In this document: one piece after another, positions 35,187 through 44,030 of the stretch
Layout: every line of letters begins with the position of its first letter
Numbering within the stretch: position 1 is the stretch's first letter
Origin: Chryseobacterium cheonjiense
Lineage (GTDB): Bacteria; Bacteroidota; Bacteroidia; Flavobacteriales; Weeksellaceae
Assembly: GCF_012927265.1 (NCBI RefSeq)
Contig: NZ_JABBGF010000001.1
Span: forward strand, 306,406-370,405
DNA: 64,000 nt
Direction of reading: 5' to 3'
Notes under the pieces: model-generated
Told to the model about the DNA's origin: nothing
The model's database searches: none
Seen by the model: only the letters and a program-made list of their open reading frames with translations
Position numbers and translations under genes: made by a program

Positions 35187-35606
35187 TTATGCTTTCAGAT
35201 AACGTGAATAAGCGTAACCTTCCTGTCCATCAGAAGTTTTTACTTTCCACCAGTCATCGGAAGTCTGCTCAACAAGTGATATAGAAGAGCCTTTGCTTAC
35301 TTTACCGATAATGGCTGCATCAGTGGATGGTTCCTGTCTTATATTAAGGTTAGAATCATCTGTCGCTACTGTGAGTTCCGTTCCGGCTGCAAGACCGGAA
35401 ACCTGTACGTCAATATTAATATCGGAAGCGGAGTAGGTAGAATCAATAGCTCCCAAAGCATTCCACACCGCGTCTTTGGCCGCCGTGTTGGAAGCACTTC
35501 CTGAAACATACAGTATACCGTCCTGCTCCTGGACTTTAAGATCAGAGATGCCTGCAGACTGAGCAGCAGAAACCACACTCGAATATTTGTTTTCTAATGT
35601 ACTCAT
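35187..35606 (-). CDS. BON + SH3 domain protein
   Basis: This 139-residue protein has an N-terminal BON domain (about 5-68; ISDLKVQEQDGILYVSGSA, AVWNALGAIDSTYSASDINI) and a C-terminal bacterial SH3 domain (about 75-139; LTVATDDSNLNIRQEPSTDAAIIGKV, SDDWWKVKTSDGQEGYAYSRYL). No signal peptide is visible. It starts 1 bp after the stop of the BON lipoprotein gene, so the two are cotranscribed. A role in envelope stress or surface binding is likely but not shown by the sequence. Confidence 0.85.
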   Translation of the reverse strand: MSTLENKYSSVVSAAQSAGISDLKVQEQDGILYVSGSASNTAAKDAVWNALGAIDSTYSASDINIDVQVSGLAAGTELTVATDDSNLNIRQEPSTDAAIIGKVSKGSSISLVEQTSDDWWKVKTSDGQEGYAYSRYLKA

Positions 35607-35607
35607 C

Positions 35608-36108
35608 TTATTTGTTATTAACAGTATAGTTATAATTTACTTTTCCTACTTTTAAAGCATCTACCGATTCTTTAACCTTTCTTGCATCAGAAGAAGAAAT
35701 ATTTCCGGTTAAGGTTAATTCACCGTTAATGACTTCTACCTTTACTCCGGGAATGTCTTTTACAGCATCCTGTACCTTTTGCTGTACGGCAGGGTCTACA
35801 GCAGACTGTGTTTCTACAGGAGCAGGTGTTGCTGCGGCTGCAGGAGCTACCGTTGCCATATCATGTACGTCTTTGATTCCGTTGATGGCTTTTAGTTGTT
35901 TGATCATTTCATCTTTTGCTTCCTGAGTTTCAAATGTGCCGCTGAGATGTGCAACACCATCTTTTACTTCTACAGAAGCTCCCGGATTAGATGTTACTAC
36001 CGTAGTAGCCTGGGTTTGAAGGTCGGTATCAGATACCTTTTTTTTACAAGAAACTGATCCCAGAGATATGGCTACAGCTAAGGCAGCCATTGCGATAGTT
36101 TTTTTCAT
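35608..36108 (-). CDS. BON-domain lipoprotein, two BON repeats
   Basis: This is a 166-residue lipoprotein. The signal MKKTIAMAALAVAISLGSVSC ends in lipobox SVSC followed by KKK. Two BON domains follow (DLQTQATTVVTSNPGASVEVKDGVAHLSG.. and VQDAVKDIPGVKVEVINGELTLTG..), joined by an Ala/Pro-rich linker. The ATG at 36108 is used because the 11 residues upstream of it do not fit a signal peptide. It is the first gene of a two-gene unit with the BON-SH3 protein. Confidence 0.85.
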   Translation of the reverse strand: MKKTIAMAALAVAISLGSVSCKKKVSDTDLQTQATTVVTSNPGASVEVKDGVAHLSGTFETQEAKDEMIKQLKAINGIKDVHDMATVAPAAAATPAPVETQSAVDPAVQQKVQDAVKDIPGVKVEVINGELTLTGNISSSDARKVKESVDALKVGKVNYNYTVNNK

Positions 36109-36425
36109 AGTTGTATATTTTGATGTATTTAATATGATCAATATAACAATAAAATTTATACCAAAAAGGTAAAATCAGGATTTATTTTTATTAATTACAT
36201 TAGCACGTATAGAATGTAAGCAATAGTTTTTTAAAAGAACGTTGGTTAAGGTTCTGATTTTTAAAATACTATATTTTTATTGTAAAACTAAATCTTATAA
36301 TACCTAACAGTTTTACGATTTAAATACAATTGAAATAATAGCAGAAAATTAAACAGGTATATATAGCTTTATTAAGCCTATTTTTAAACTGTATGATGTG
36401 GGATTGGAAGCAATTCTAAAAATAT
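36109..36425. other. AT-rich gap between divergent BON lipoprotein and symporter genes
   Basis: About 320 bp with no ORF of note. It must hold the promoters of both divergent genes. Only the symporter's -7 element at 36426-36433 is clear; I see no other structure. Confidence 0.5.
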
Positions 36426-36433
36426 TATATTTG
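36426..36433 (+). promoter_or_regulatory. -7 promoter element of symporter gene
   Basis: TAtaTTTG, 19 bp before the ATG at 36453. Confidence 0.65.
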
Positions 36434-36452
36434 CCAAACTTGAATTATCAAT

Positions 36453-37703
36453 ATGAAAGGACAGAATAAACTATTTATAGCCATTGTCATCGCACTGATT
36501 CTAGGCGTTGCAATCGGTGGATTTGTGCACCTACAGTATCCTGAAAGTGCAGAACCCTTTTCTAAAAACATAAAACTTTTAGGAACGGTATTCATTCGTC
36601 TGGTGCAGATGATCATTGCGCCTCTGGTATTTACAACTCTGGTGGTGGGAATTGCCAAAATGAGTGACATCAAAATGATCGGACGGGTAGGTACAAAAGC
36701 AATGTTATGGTTTATCTCTGCTTCCCTCGTATCGCTTTTTATTGGTCTTGTATTGGTCAACTGGCTGGAGCCGGGACACGTAACAACTCTTCCGATCCAG
36801 GATGCTGCCTCGGCAGAAGAACTTCTGAAAAGCAGCAAAGGGTTTTCTATGGAAGATTTTGTAAAACATATTATTCCTAAAAGTGTTTTTGAAGCGTTTG
36901 CCACCAATGAAGTCCTACAGATTGTGGTATTTTCTATCATGTTTGGGATTGCACTGGCCAATTTGGGAGACGAATATGCACAGCCTGTTGTAAAGCTGTT
37001 TGATATTATTGCACACGGAATCCTGAAAATGGTCGGCTATATTATGTGGTTTGCACCTCTCGGAGTTCTGGGAGCCATTGCCGCAGTAGTAGCCACCAAC
37101 GGGTTTGAAATTTTTAAAGTTTATGCTATTTACCTCAGAGACTTCTTCTTTGCACTGGGTATTCTTTGGCTTGTGCTTTTGTTAGTAGGATATCTGATTA
37201 TCGGAAACCGCCTTTTTGAGTTGTTGAGAAGAATTAAAGAACCTTTGCTTATTGCCTTTTCCACCACCAGTTCCGAAGCCGTTTTCCCTAAGCTTGTGGA
37301 AGAACTTGAGAGATTCGGGTGTAATAATAGAGTAGTATCGTTCATTCTGCCGTTAGGATATTCATTTAATCTGGACGGAAGCATGATGTATATGACTTTT
37401 GCCTCGATTTTTATTGCACAGATTTATGGTATTGAAATGACTATCGGGCAGCAGATTACGATGCTTTTGGTACTGATGCTTACCTCAAAAGGAATTGCAG
37501 GTGTTCCGAGAGCTTCGCTGGTAATTATTGTTGCAACGTGTTCCATGTTCGGAATTCCGCCGGAAGGTATCGCCCTTATTTTGCCAATTGACCATTTCTG
37601 TGACATGGGAAGAAGTATGACCAACGTTCTTGGGAATGCACTGGCAACGTCTGCGGTTTCTAAATGGGAAGGACAGCTCGATAATCACGGCGGTGATTTG
37701 TAA
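36453..37703 (+). CDS. Dicarboxylate/amino acid:cation symporter (DAACS family)
   Basis: This 416-residue secondary transporter of the GltP/DctA family imports dicarboxylates or acidic amino acids with Na+ or H+. It has eight-helix topology with hairpin loops. The serine-rich re-entrant loop is FSTTSSEAVFPKLVEEL, the unwound TM7 is YSFNLDGSMMYMTFASIFIAQ, the second hairpin is LLVLMLTSKGIAGVPRASL, and TM8 is PIDHFCDMGRSMTNVLGNALA with the substrate-binding Asp, Arg and Asn residues. Whether the substrate is dicarboxylate or glutamate/aspartate is not decided. It is followed by a terminator and then repeat A. Confidence 0.92.
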   Translation: MKGQNKLFIAIVIALILGVAIGGFVHLQYPESAEPFSKNIKLLGTVFIRLVQMIIAPLVFTTLVVGIAKMSDIKMIGRVGTKAMLWFISASLVSLFIGLVLVNWLEPGHVTTLPIQDAASAEELLKSSKGFSMEDFVKHIIPKSVFEAFATNEVLQIVVFSIMFGIALANLGDEYAQPVVKLFDIIAHGILKMVGYIMWFAPLGVLGAIAAVVATNGFEIFKVYAIYLRDFFFALGILWLVLLLVGYLIIGNRLFELLRRIKEPLLIAFSTTSSEAVFPKLVEELERFGCNNRVVSFILPLGYSFNLDGSMMYMTFASIFIAQIYGIEMTIGQQITMLLVLMLTSKGIAGVPRASLVIIVATCSMFGIPPEGIALILPIDHFCDMGRSMTNVLGNALATSAVSKWEGQLDNHGGDL

Positions 37704-37723
37704 AATAGTTTAACATAACAAAT

Positions 37724-37762
37724 AAAAATGGTCATGATGAATTTCATTATGGCCATTTTTTG
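37724..37762 (+). terminator. Terminator of the symporter gene
   Basis: A long imperfect stem with AAAAATGG (37724-37731) pairing to CCATTTTT (37753-37760) and an inner TCATGATGAA/TTTCATTATG pairing, followed by T's. Confidence 0.75.
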
Positions 37763-37765
37763 TAT

Positions 37766-37878
37766 AAGGAGCTTGTTCCCGCTCTCACTACTCGCTTTTC
37801 CGTTAGTTTCTGCGGCGGCGGTTCCGCCGCCGCAGAAACTAACGGAAAGAGCTCAAACATGCCGTTCGATCGGGGCTA
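37766..37878. repeat. Structured intergenic repeat A, copy 2
   Basis: It has the same flanks as copy 1 (GGAGCTTGTTCCCGCTCTC, AGAGCTCAAACA, CGATCGGGGCTA). The central stem is 25 bp, perfect (37797-37821 with 37824-37848), and its sequence differs from copy 1 apart from a GCGGCGGC-type core. CCCG (37778-37781) pairs with CGGG (37871-37874). It is truncated relative to the others after GGGGCTA and is followed directly by repeat D. Confidence 0.85.
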
Positions 37879-37880
37879 AT

Positions 37881-37934
37881 TTGTCATTCCTGAACATCAT
37901 CTATATTGTTGCTGAGATTCTTTCAGGATGACAA
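37881..37934. repeat. gtcat-type repeat D, full copy
   Basis: TTGTCATTCCTGAA (37881-37894) and TTTCAGGATGACAA (37921-37934) form inverted ends with one bulge, enclosing GCTGAGATTC at 37911-37920. The right half matches 32390-32413. The rest of the gap to 38119 shows only degenerate TCTGTG/TCTGCGGG words. Confidence 0.6.
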
Positions 37935-38119
37935 CGTACCGCAATACACCGGTAATAAATTAAATAAAAAATTATATATCTGGGAAGTCTGTGTCATCTG
38001 CGGGAGACAAAATTCATACAGATGGGATGAAAATTAACACCTTTACGAAATGAAAATATCCTCATTAAAGGAAAATCTTTTCGATCTTTGTGGTTAAAAT
38101 AGCTATTCCATTCAGAATA

Positions 38120-38839
38120 ATGATAATGAATTTAGACCATTATAAAAGCACAATACAGAAAAGTGGTTTTGCGGTAATCAACAATATTTTTTCAGAAGAA
38201 GAAATTGAAAAGATCGGGCAAGTCATTGAAAACATAGATACTTCTAAAGAAGCCTTCAGGAAGTCAGAAGACCTTTTCGCCATAAGGCAGTTTTTGAAGG
38301 AGGTTCCTGAAGTACAAGATCTGATTTTTAATGATAACATACAGAAGATCATTGCAGAAGTTTTCGGTGAAAAATATTTTGTGGTAAAAAGCATTTATTT
38401 TGATAAACCTGAAAAATCCAACTGGTATGTTGCTTACCATCAAGATCTCACGATTTCCGTGGATAAAAAAGCGGAACTTCCGGGCTTTGGTCCGTGGACG
38501 ACAAAACAGAACCAGTTTGCCGTTCAGCCGCCGCTTGATATTTTGGAAAATATTTTCACCATCAGAATTCACCTGGATGATACTGATGAAAACAATGGTG
38601 CATTGAAAGTAATTCCAAACTCACATTTGAAAGGAATTTACAGACCTGAAACCATTGACTGGTCCGTAGAAACAGAAACCATCTGCAACGTAGAAAAAGG
38701 CGGAATAATGATTATGAAGCCTTTACTTCTTCACGGATCAAACCGTACTACAAACGGAAAGAAAAGAAGGGTAATTCATATCGAATTTTCAGACAGACAA
38801 TTGCCGAAACAGCTGAAGTGGTCGGAAAACATGAATTAA
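38120..38839 (+). CDS. Phytanoyl-CoA dioxygenase (PhyH)-like oxygenase
   Basis: This is a 239-residue non-heme iron, 2-oxoglutarate-dependent oxygenase of the PhyH superfamily. HxD is in VAYHQDLTISVDKKA, the distal His is in MKPLLLHGSNRTT, and the 2OG-binding Arg is in KKRRVIHIEF. The N-terminal YKSTIQKSGFAVINNIFSEEEIEKIG is the family opening. The start is either ATG 38120 or 38126; both precede the conserved part. The substrate is unknown. A repeat-rich spacer lies upstream and a shared terminator downstream. Confidence 0.85.
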   Translation: MIMNLDHYKSTIQKSGFAVINNIFSEEEIEKIGQVIENIDTSKEAFRKSEDLFAIRQFLKEVPEVQDLIFNDNIQKIIAEVFGEKYFVVKSIYFDKPEKSNWYVAYHQDLTISVDKKAELPGFGPWTTKQNQFAVQPPLDILENIFTIRIHLDDTDENNGALKVIPNSHLKGIYRPETIDWSVETETICNVEKGGIMIMKPLLLHGSNRTTNGKKRRVIHIEFSDRQLPKQLKWSENMN

Positions 38840-38844
38840 AATAA

Positions 38845-38875
38845 AAACCTCTTTCAAAAGAAGAGGTTTAGTTTT
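38845..38875. terminator. Terminator shared by PhyH-like gene and 38876 gene
   Basis: A 9-bp stem AAACCTCTT (38845-38853) with AAGAGGTTT (38861-38869), with T's on the right and A's on the left. Confidence 0.75.
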
Positions 38876-39637
38876 TTACCATTCAAAATTGATTATTTCT
38901 CCATATTTTGTATTGATATTATCCGGAAGGTATAAAAGTAATATCAAAAATTCTTCTCCGGGTTTATGATTGAAGAACATAGGGGTGTCGATAATCATAT
39001 TTCTTTTAAGAATATTTTCAATTTCCTGATCTTTATCTCCGAAAGGTGTGAACGGAGTCAGTTTCTCAATTTTAGAATGATCATTAACTTTTACCTTATA
39101 AATTGCAAACGGATTCTTCGGCATAAAGTTTTTAATTGCGGAAAGATCAGATTTGTCACCTTTTTGTAATTCATCAAAGCATGTTGCAAATTGCAGTCCT
39201 GTGAAAGCAAATTTATTTTTATCAATATAGGCGAATGCTTTTTCCAAAACTTCAGATGTTGCTTTTTCCTTCTCCATATTAAACCTGTATTTCGGAGAAC
39301 AGGACGAAATAGAATATTCACCATTGTATTTATTCAATAAAATAAGATATGTTTCACCAGGCTGTACATCTGTTTCGCATGCTCCTGAATACGGATTTCC
39401 GATAAGACCCCTTACAGTAAGTGTTTGGAATTTCTTACCTTTATAAATCTTTTCAAATTTTATATCTGCCTTATAAGTTCTCTGTTCCACATTTTCGCCG
39501 TAGACCTTTATAATTCTGATAATTCCCGCAACATCTGCAGCTAGATAGTTTTCTGCTAACGGATCTGTTTTACATTTGCAGGCGTACAACGTTACAACGT
39601 TTAAAACTAAAAAGAAGAAAAATAACAGTTTTTTCAT
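38876..39637 (-). CDS. Exported protein of unknown function with N-terminal CxC
   Basis: I do not recognise a specific family. It has 253 residues with a signal peptide (MKKLLFFFFLVLNVVTLYAC); LYAC could also be a lipobox. The mature part begins CKCKTDPLAENYLAADVAGIIRIIKV. A CxC at the mature N-terminus followed by such strand pattern is reminiscent of TIMP/NTR-like OB folds, but this is weak. Further cysteines are at SGACETD, SSCSPKY and FATCFDEL. It starts 8 bp after the stop of the GH92 mannosidase gene and is probably cotranscribed with it. Confidence 0.6.
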   Translation of the reverse strand: MKKLLFFFFLVLNVVTLYACKCKTDPLAENYLAADVAGIIRIIKVYGENVEQRTYKADIKFEKIYKGKKFQTLTVRGLIGNPYSGACETDVQPGETYLILLNKYNGEYSISSCSPKYRFNMEKEKATSEVLEKAFAYIDKNKFAFTGLQFATCFDELQKGDKSDLSAIKNFMPKNPFAIYKVKVNDHSKIEKLTPFTPFGDKDQEIENILKRNMIIDTPMFFNHKPGEEFLILLLYLPDNINTKYGEIINFEW

Positions 39638-39645
39638 GATCAGTA

Positions 39646-42447
39646 TTATTTCACGGAAATTTCATCTACAAAAATATAAGCATCGCCGCCCGCTCCCTGG
39701 TGCCATTCCTGAAGTTTTCCGAAATGATAAGCTTTTACTTTGATAAATCGAGCCTGTGTAGGCAATACCTCAGCTGAAAAATCTTTTATCTGAACGGTTT
39801 CGTCTTTCGGATCAAGTGTATTGTCTACCGTTTTCAGCAGAATGTAATCTTTGCCGTTGTTTGAAACATAATATTCTACTTTTTTCGGCATTAAAATCCA
39901 TGCCCTGCTGTCCTGCAGGTAGGTAGAAGATAGTTTGGTGAACTGCTGCGGAGATTTCATATCGATAATAGCTTCAAAAGTCTGTCCCTGGTAGCCCAGC
40001 CATTCGCCTTTTCTCCAGTTCGTGTCACCATTGATTCCGTCAATTAAGGATAATTTTCCGCTTGCCGTATATTGTGGAGTAGGAGTAGAAACTACGGTAA
40101 TGTCCCAATTATTCGGCCTTCTGTTGAAATCAGCTCTTACAATGGAACTTTTTTCTCCGTTTCTTTCTGCGTAAGCTGCCACCTGTGTTGTTTTGGTAAT
40201 GGTGAACGGACCTTTATAAGGCATGAACATTTTTCTCACATTCGCATCTCCTTCATCCATTGTCATATAGTAAATTTTATCATTAGGATTAAGAGCGGTG
40301 ATTTCAACTTTGGTATTAAGATCAAAAATTCTTGCTGCTGCAATCACGGGTGAAGCCGTTAATTCATCATATTTAAAATCTTTGTAAGATCTTACATTTT
40401 CAAAACCTAGCTTTTTAAGTTCTTCTTTTCCTGTATTTTTAGTGATGGTTCTCGTAGTTCCGTCTTCAAGATGAATTTTAACCTCATCAAAATAAGGTTT
40501 TGTTGTCTGCCATTCCGGTAATCCCGGGGTAACAGAATAAATTCCCAGAGCACTCAGAATGTACCACGCGCTCATCTGTCCGCAATCTTCATTTCCGATC
40601 AATCCGTCAGGAGTATTTTTATAATAGTTATCGAGGATGAATTTAATCTTCGCATCTGTTTTTTCCGGCTTATCAACATAATTGTACAGGTAAGCAATAT
40701 GGTGGCTTGGCTCATTTCCCTGTGCATATTGCCCGATCAGTCCGGTGATGTCTACCTGTTCTCTACCTGTAGTTTTATCCGGAGCAGAAAAAATAGCATC
40801 AATAAACTGTTCAAACTTTTCCTTTCCGCCGTGAGCTGCAATCAGTCCCGGAATATCCTGCTGAACAGAATAAGAATAATGCCATGAATTTCCTTCTGTA
40901 TAATTATTATTCACTTCCCGCGGCTCAAAAGGTTCATACCAGTTTCCGTTTTTTCTCGGCTGCATAAATCCGTTTTTAGGATTGTAGAGGTTTTTCCAGT
41001 TTTGGGAACGTTTCATAAAATACTGGTAATCTTCTTTTTTACCTAAAATTTTAGCCATTTGAGCGATGCACCAGTCATCGTAAGCGTATTCCACGGTTTT
41101 GGAAACGCTTTCATGCTCATCATCAATACTGATGAAATTATTCTGTTTGTAGGCATTCAGTCCAAAAATATCCAGCATTGCAGAATGTTTGGAAGCCTCG
41201 AATGCTTTTTCATAATCAAAACCAGTGATTCCCTTTGCCATGGCATCGGCAATTACTGAAACTGAGTGATAACCGATCATACATTCCGTTTCGTTAGAAG
41301 CCAGTTCCCAAACCGGAAGTTTGCCGCCCTGTTCATATTGTTTGATGAAAGTATTGATGAAATCTGCCGTCCTTTTTCTGTCAATTAATGTCATCAATGG
41401 ATGCGCTGCTCTGAAGGTGTCCCAGAGTGAAAATACCGAATAATAATCAAAACCGTTGGCCATATAGAATTTATTGTCTCGGCCTCTGTATTTTCCGTCC
41501 ACATCCATATTGATATTAGGCTGGGTGAAGACGTGATACATCGCTGTGTAAAAAACAGCAAGTTTATCTTTGTCGGAAGATTTAACCTCGATTTTAGTTA
41601 ATTCTTTATCCCAGTCGGCAACAGCCTGCTTTTTTACCGTTTCAAAATCATTCGATTTGCCTTCTGCAAGCATATTTTTTGCAGCGCCTTCATAACCGGT
41701 AGTGGAAATCGCGACTTTAATATTGATTTTTTCACCTTTTTTCACATTTGCTGAAAGTGCTAAAGCAAGCTTTGTCCCTGTTAAAATATTATTTTCATCT
41801 TTTCCATTAATTGTTTTTTTTGAAATTTTCAACGGTTTTGAAAACTCAATTCTGGCATAGATATATTGATTGGTTGCCCATGCTTCGCTCCTGCGGAAAA
41901 CTTCGATCGTTTTATTATCAATAATTTTTACCTCACCTTCCAATAATTTATCCCTGTGATTTAGGTCTAAGATAATATTGGCATTTCCCGCCTGGTTAAA
42001 TGTATATTCGTGATAACCGACTCTTTTGGTTGTGGTTAAACGTACATCAATATTGTGCTTATCTAATTTAACCGAATAAAATCCTGCCGAAGCTTTTTCG
42101 TTCTTATGCGAAAATTTTGAAGAATATCCTTTTGGGGTAAGGTCGGGGTTTCCCATCGTCGGCATCAGCATGATATCGCCGTAATCAGAAACTCCGGTTC
42201 CGTTCAGATGCGTATGGGAAAATCCGTAAATCACCGAATCCGAATAATGATAGCCGCTGCAGCCGTCCCAGCTCCCATCGATTCTTGTATCAGGAGAAAG
42301 CTGTACCATCCCGAACGGAACAATGGCACCGGGAAACGTGTGGCCATGGCCGCCGGTTCCGATAAAAGGATTTACATATTGCGAATAATTTTGTGAAAAT
42401 GTATTATGAAATAAAATTCCCAAAAGAACAATCAATATTCTTTTCAT
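39646..42447 (-). CDS. GH92 family alpha-1,2-mannosidase, exported
   Basis: This is a 933-residue calcium-dependent exo-alpha-mannosidase of family GH92, acting on mannose-containing glycans in the periplasm or at the surface. A signal peptide (MKRILIVLLGILFHNTFS) precedes VNPFIGTGGHGHTFPGAIVPFGMVQLSPDT and YGFSHTHLNGTGVSDYGDI, the N-terminal beta-sandwich. The catalytic domain has VFSLWDTFRAAHPL, EGNSWHYSYSVQQDIPGL and GNEDCGQMSAWYILSALGIYSVTPG. The last about 140 residues look like a discoidin-type carbohydrate-binding domain (SSTYLQDSRAWILMPKKVEYY). Carbohydrate foraging on host or fungal glycans is an inference. Confidence 0.93.
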   Translation of the reverse strand: MKRILIVLLGILFHNTFSQNYSQYVNPFIGTGGHGHTFPGAIVPFGMVQLSPDTRIDGSWDGCSGYHYSDSVIYGFSHTHLNGTGVSDYGDIMLMPTMGNPDLTPKGYSSKFSHKNEKASAGFYSVKLDKHNIDVRLTTTKRVGYHEYTFNQAGNANIILDLNHRDKLLEGEVKIIDNKTIEVFRRSEAWATNQYIYARIEFSKPLKISKKTINGKDENNILTGTKLALALSANVKKGEKINIKVAISTTGYEGAAKNMLAEGKSNDFETVKKQAVADWDKELTKIEVKSSDKDKLAVFYTAMYHVFTQPNINMDVDGKYRGRDNKFYMANGFDYYSVFSLWDTFRAAHPLMTLIDRKRTADFINTFIKQYEQGGKLPVWELASNETECMIGYHSVSVIADAMAKGITGFDYEKAFEASKHSAMLDIFGLNAYKQNNFISIDDEHESVSKTVEYAYDDWCIAQMAKILGKKEDYQYFMKRSQNWKNLYNPKNGFMQPRKNGNWYEPFEPREVNNNYTEGNSWHYSYSVQQDIPGLIAAHGGKEKFEQFIDAIFSAPDKTTGREQVDITGLIGQYAQGNEPSHHIAYLYNYVDKPEKTDAKIKFILDNYYKNTPDGLIGNEDCGQMSAWYILSALGIYSVTPGLPEWQTTKPYFDEVKIHLEDGTTRTITKNTGKEELKKLGFENVRSYKDFKYDELTASPVIAAARIFDLNTKVEITALNPNDKIYYMTMDEGDANVRKMFMPYKGPFTITKTTQVAAYAERNGEKSSIVRADFNRRPNNWDITVVSTPTPQYTASGKLSLIDGINGDTNWRKGEWLGYQGQTFEAIIDMKSPQQFTKLSSTYLQDSRAWILMPKKVEYYVSNNGKDYILLKTVDNTLDPKDETVQIKDFSAEVLPTQARFIKVKAYHFGKLQEWHQGAGGDAYIFVDEISVK

Positions 42448-42548
42448 GATCTATAAATTAAAATTTCCCTAAAATACTATAAAATTAGCTTCTGCAAAAG
42501 AAAATATCTATCAGTCTCTTTACTTATTCTAAATAGCTAAAAAATACG

Positions 42549-42556
42549 TAAATTTG
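42549..42556 (+). promoter_or_regulatory. -7 promoter element of mrp
   Basis: TAaaTTTG, 19 bp before the mrp ATG at 42576. Confidence 0.65.
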
Positions 42557-42575
42557 TAAACAATTTATTTAGTTT

Positions 42576-43682
42576 ATGTTGACGAAAGAAAAGGTACAAA
42601 GTTTCCTTAAAGAGATAGAAGTTGATGATTTGGTGAACAATCTTCAGATCGTGGGAAATGATGTTTATATTGATATGACCGCTCATTCACCTGCCATGCA
42701 CGAAAAGAAAAAGCTTGAAGCAGCCATGAAGCAGGCTTTTGCAAGTGAGTTCGGAGAAGAAGTTCATCTGAAGCTGAAAATCGTTTCTCCGGAACCGACT
42801 GAGATCCAACAGAGTCAGATCAAAGGAAAACAAATCCCGGGGATCCAGAATATTATTGCTATTGCTTCAGGAAAAGGAGGCGTAGGAAAATCTACCGTTT
42901 CTGCAAATATCGCGGTAACACTGGCAAAAATGGGCTTCAAAGTTGGTTTGCTGGACGCAGATATTTATGGGCCGTCTGTTCCTACCATGTTTGATACGGA
43001 AGGACAAAAACCGATCTCTGTAGAAGTTGATGGCAAAAACCTGATGAAACCGATTGAAAACTATGGAGTAAAAATGCTTTCGATAGGATATTTTTCAGGA
43101 GCCAATCAGGCAGTTGTATGGAGAGGGCCAATGGCTTCAAAAGCATTAAACCAGATGATCAGAGACGCAGCGTGGGGCGAGCTTGATTTTTTACTGATCG
43201 ATCTTCCTCCGGGAACCGGCGATATCCACCTTTCTATTATTCAGGAAGTTCCTGTAACGGGTGCCGTGATCGTGAGTACGCCACAACATGTAGCGCTGGC
43301 AGACGTAAGAAAAGGTATTGCCATGTTCCAGATGGAAAGCATCAATATTCCTGTTCTTGGATTAATCGAAAATATGGCGTATTTTACACCGGAAGAATTG
43401 CCTGAAAATAAATATTATATATTTGGTAAGCAGGGCGCTCAATATCTGGCAGAAGATCTGGGAATTCCTGTACTGGGAGAGATTCCTCTTATCCAGAGTA
43501 TCAGAGAAGCTGGTGATGTCGGAAGACCGGCAGCATTGCAGGAAAACTCCGTTATTGCAGATGTTTATACGGAAACTGCCCGTAAAATGGTGGAAAGTCT
43601 TGTTGAAAGAAATAAAAACCTGCCTCCAACGGAAGCAGTTAAGATCACTACAATGGCAGGTTGCTCACCAAAAGCGAAATAA
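42576..43682 (+). CDS. Mrp/NBP35-type ATPase (Fe-S cluster carrier)
   Basis: This is a 368-residue P-loop ATPase of the Mrp/ApbC family involved in Fe-S cluster delivery. The N-terminal MIP18-like domain (about 1-80) is followed by the deviant Walker A IASGKGGVGKSTVSANIA, LLDADIYGPSVPTMF, VVWRGPMASKAL and DFLLIDLPPGTGDIHL. The usual CxxC cluster-ligand pair, which normally lies between ENM and YIFG, is missing: here it reads ENMAYFTPEELPENKYYIFG. The only cysteine in the whole protein is near the C-terminus (AGCSPKAK). A NifU-like gene follows 40 bp later. Confidence 0.93.
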   Translation: MLTKEKVQSFLKEIEVDDLVNNLQIVGNDVYIDMTAHSPAMHEKKKLEAAMKQAFASEFGEEVHLKLKIVSPEPTEIQQSQIKGKQIPGIQNIIAIASGKGGVGKSTVSANIAVTLAKMGFKVGLLDADIYGPSVPTMFDTEGQKPISVEVDGKNLMKPIENYGVKMLSIGYFSGANQAVVWRGPMASKALNQMIRDAAWGELDFLLIDLPPGTGDIHLSIIQEVPVTGAVIVSTPQHVALADVRKGIAMFQMESINIPVLGLIENMAYFTPEELPENKYYIFGKQGAQYLAEDLGIPVLGEIPLIQSIREAGDVGRPAALQENSVIADVYTETARKMVESLVERNKNLPPTEAVKITTMAGCSPKAK

Positions 43683-43722
43683 TATTTCAATACAAATTGA
43701 AACCCAATTGAACTGAAAAAAT

Positions 43723-43971
43723 ATGGAAACAAATATAACACACGAAGATACAGTAACAAGGGTATTGGAAGCTCTGGAAAGTATCCGTCCGTTCCTGAAT
43801 AAAGATGGAGGCGATATCGAGCTTATTGATGTGAAGGATAATCTGGTTTATGTAAAGCTTTTAGGCAACTGTTCCGGATGTTCATTAAATTTTTCAACCC
43901 TGAAACTGGGTGTTGAAAATACCATTAAACAACATGCGCCGGAGATAGAAAAAGTAGTAAGCGTAGAATAA
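43723..43971 (+). CDS. NifU C-terminal-domain Fe-S scaffold protein
   Basis: This 82-residue NifU-like protein carries a transient Fe-S cluster. It has IRPFLNKDGGDIELIDV and the CxxC ligand pair in GNCSGCSLNFSTLKLGVE. It lies downstream of mrp and ends at a strong terminator, so the two form an Fe-S assembly or transfer unit. Confidence 0.93.
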   Translation: METNITHEDTVTRVLEALESIRPFLNKDGGDIELIDVKDNLVYVKLLGNCSGCSLNFSTLKLGVENTIKQHAPEIEKVVSVE

Positions 43972-43997
43972 AGAAAAATTAAATATATATATTTTTG

Positions 43998-44030
43998 ACA
44001 GACCTTTAAATTTGAAAGGTCTGTTTTTTA
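43998..44030 (+). terminator. Terminator of the mrp-nifU operon
   Basis: ACAGACCTTT (43998-44007) pairs with AAAGGTCTGT (44015-44024); a 7-nt loop and T run follow. Confidence 0.85.

Noticed and set aside
37728..37931. 67-residue frame across repeats A and D
   Set aside because: It is only an open frame through structured repeats and a terminator, rich in Ala/Pro from the GCGGCG core.
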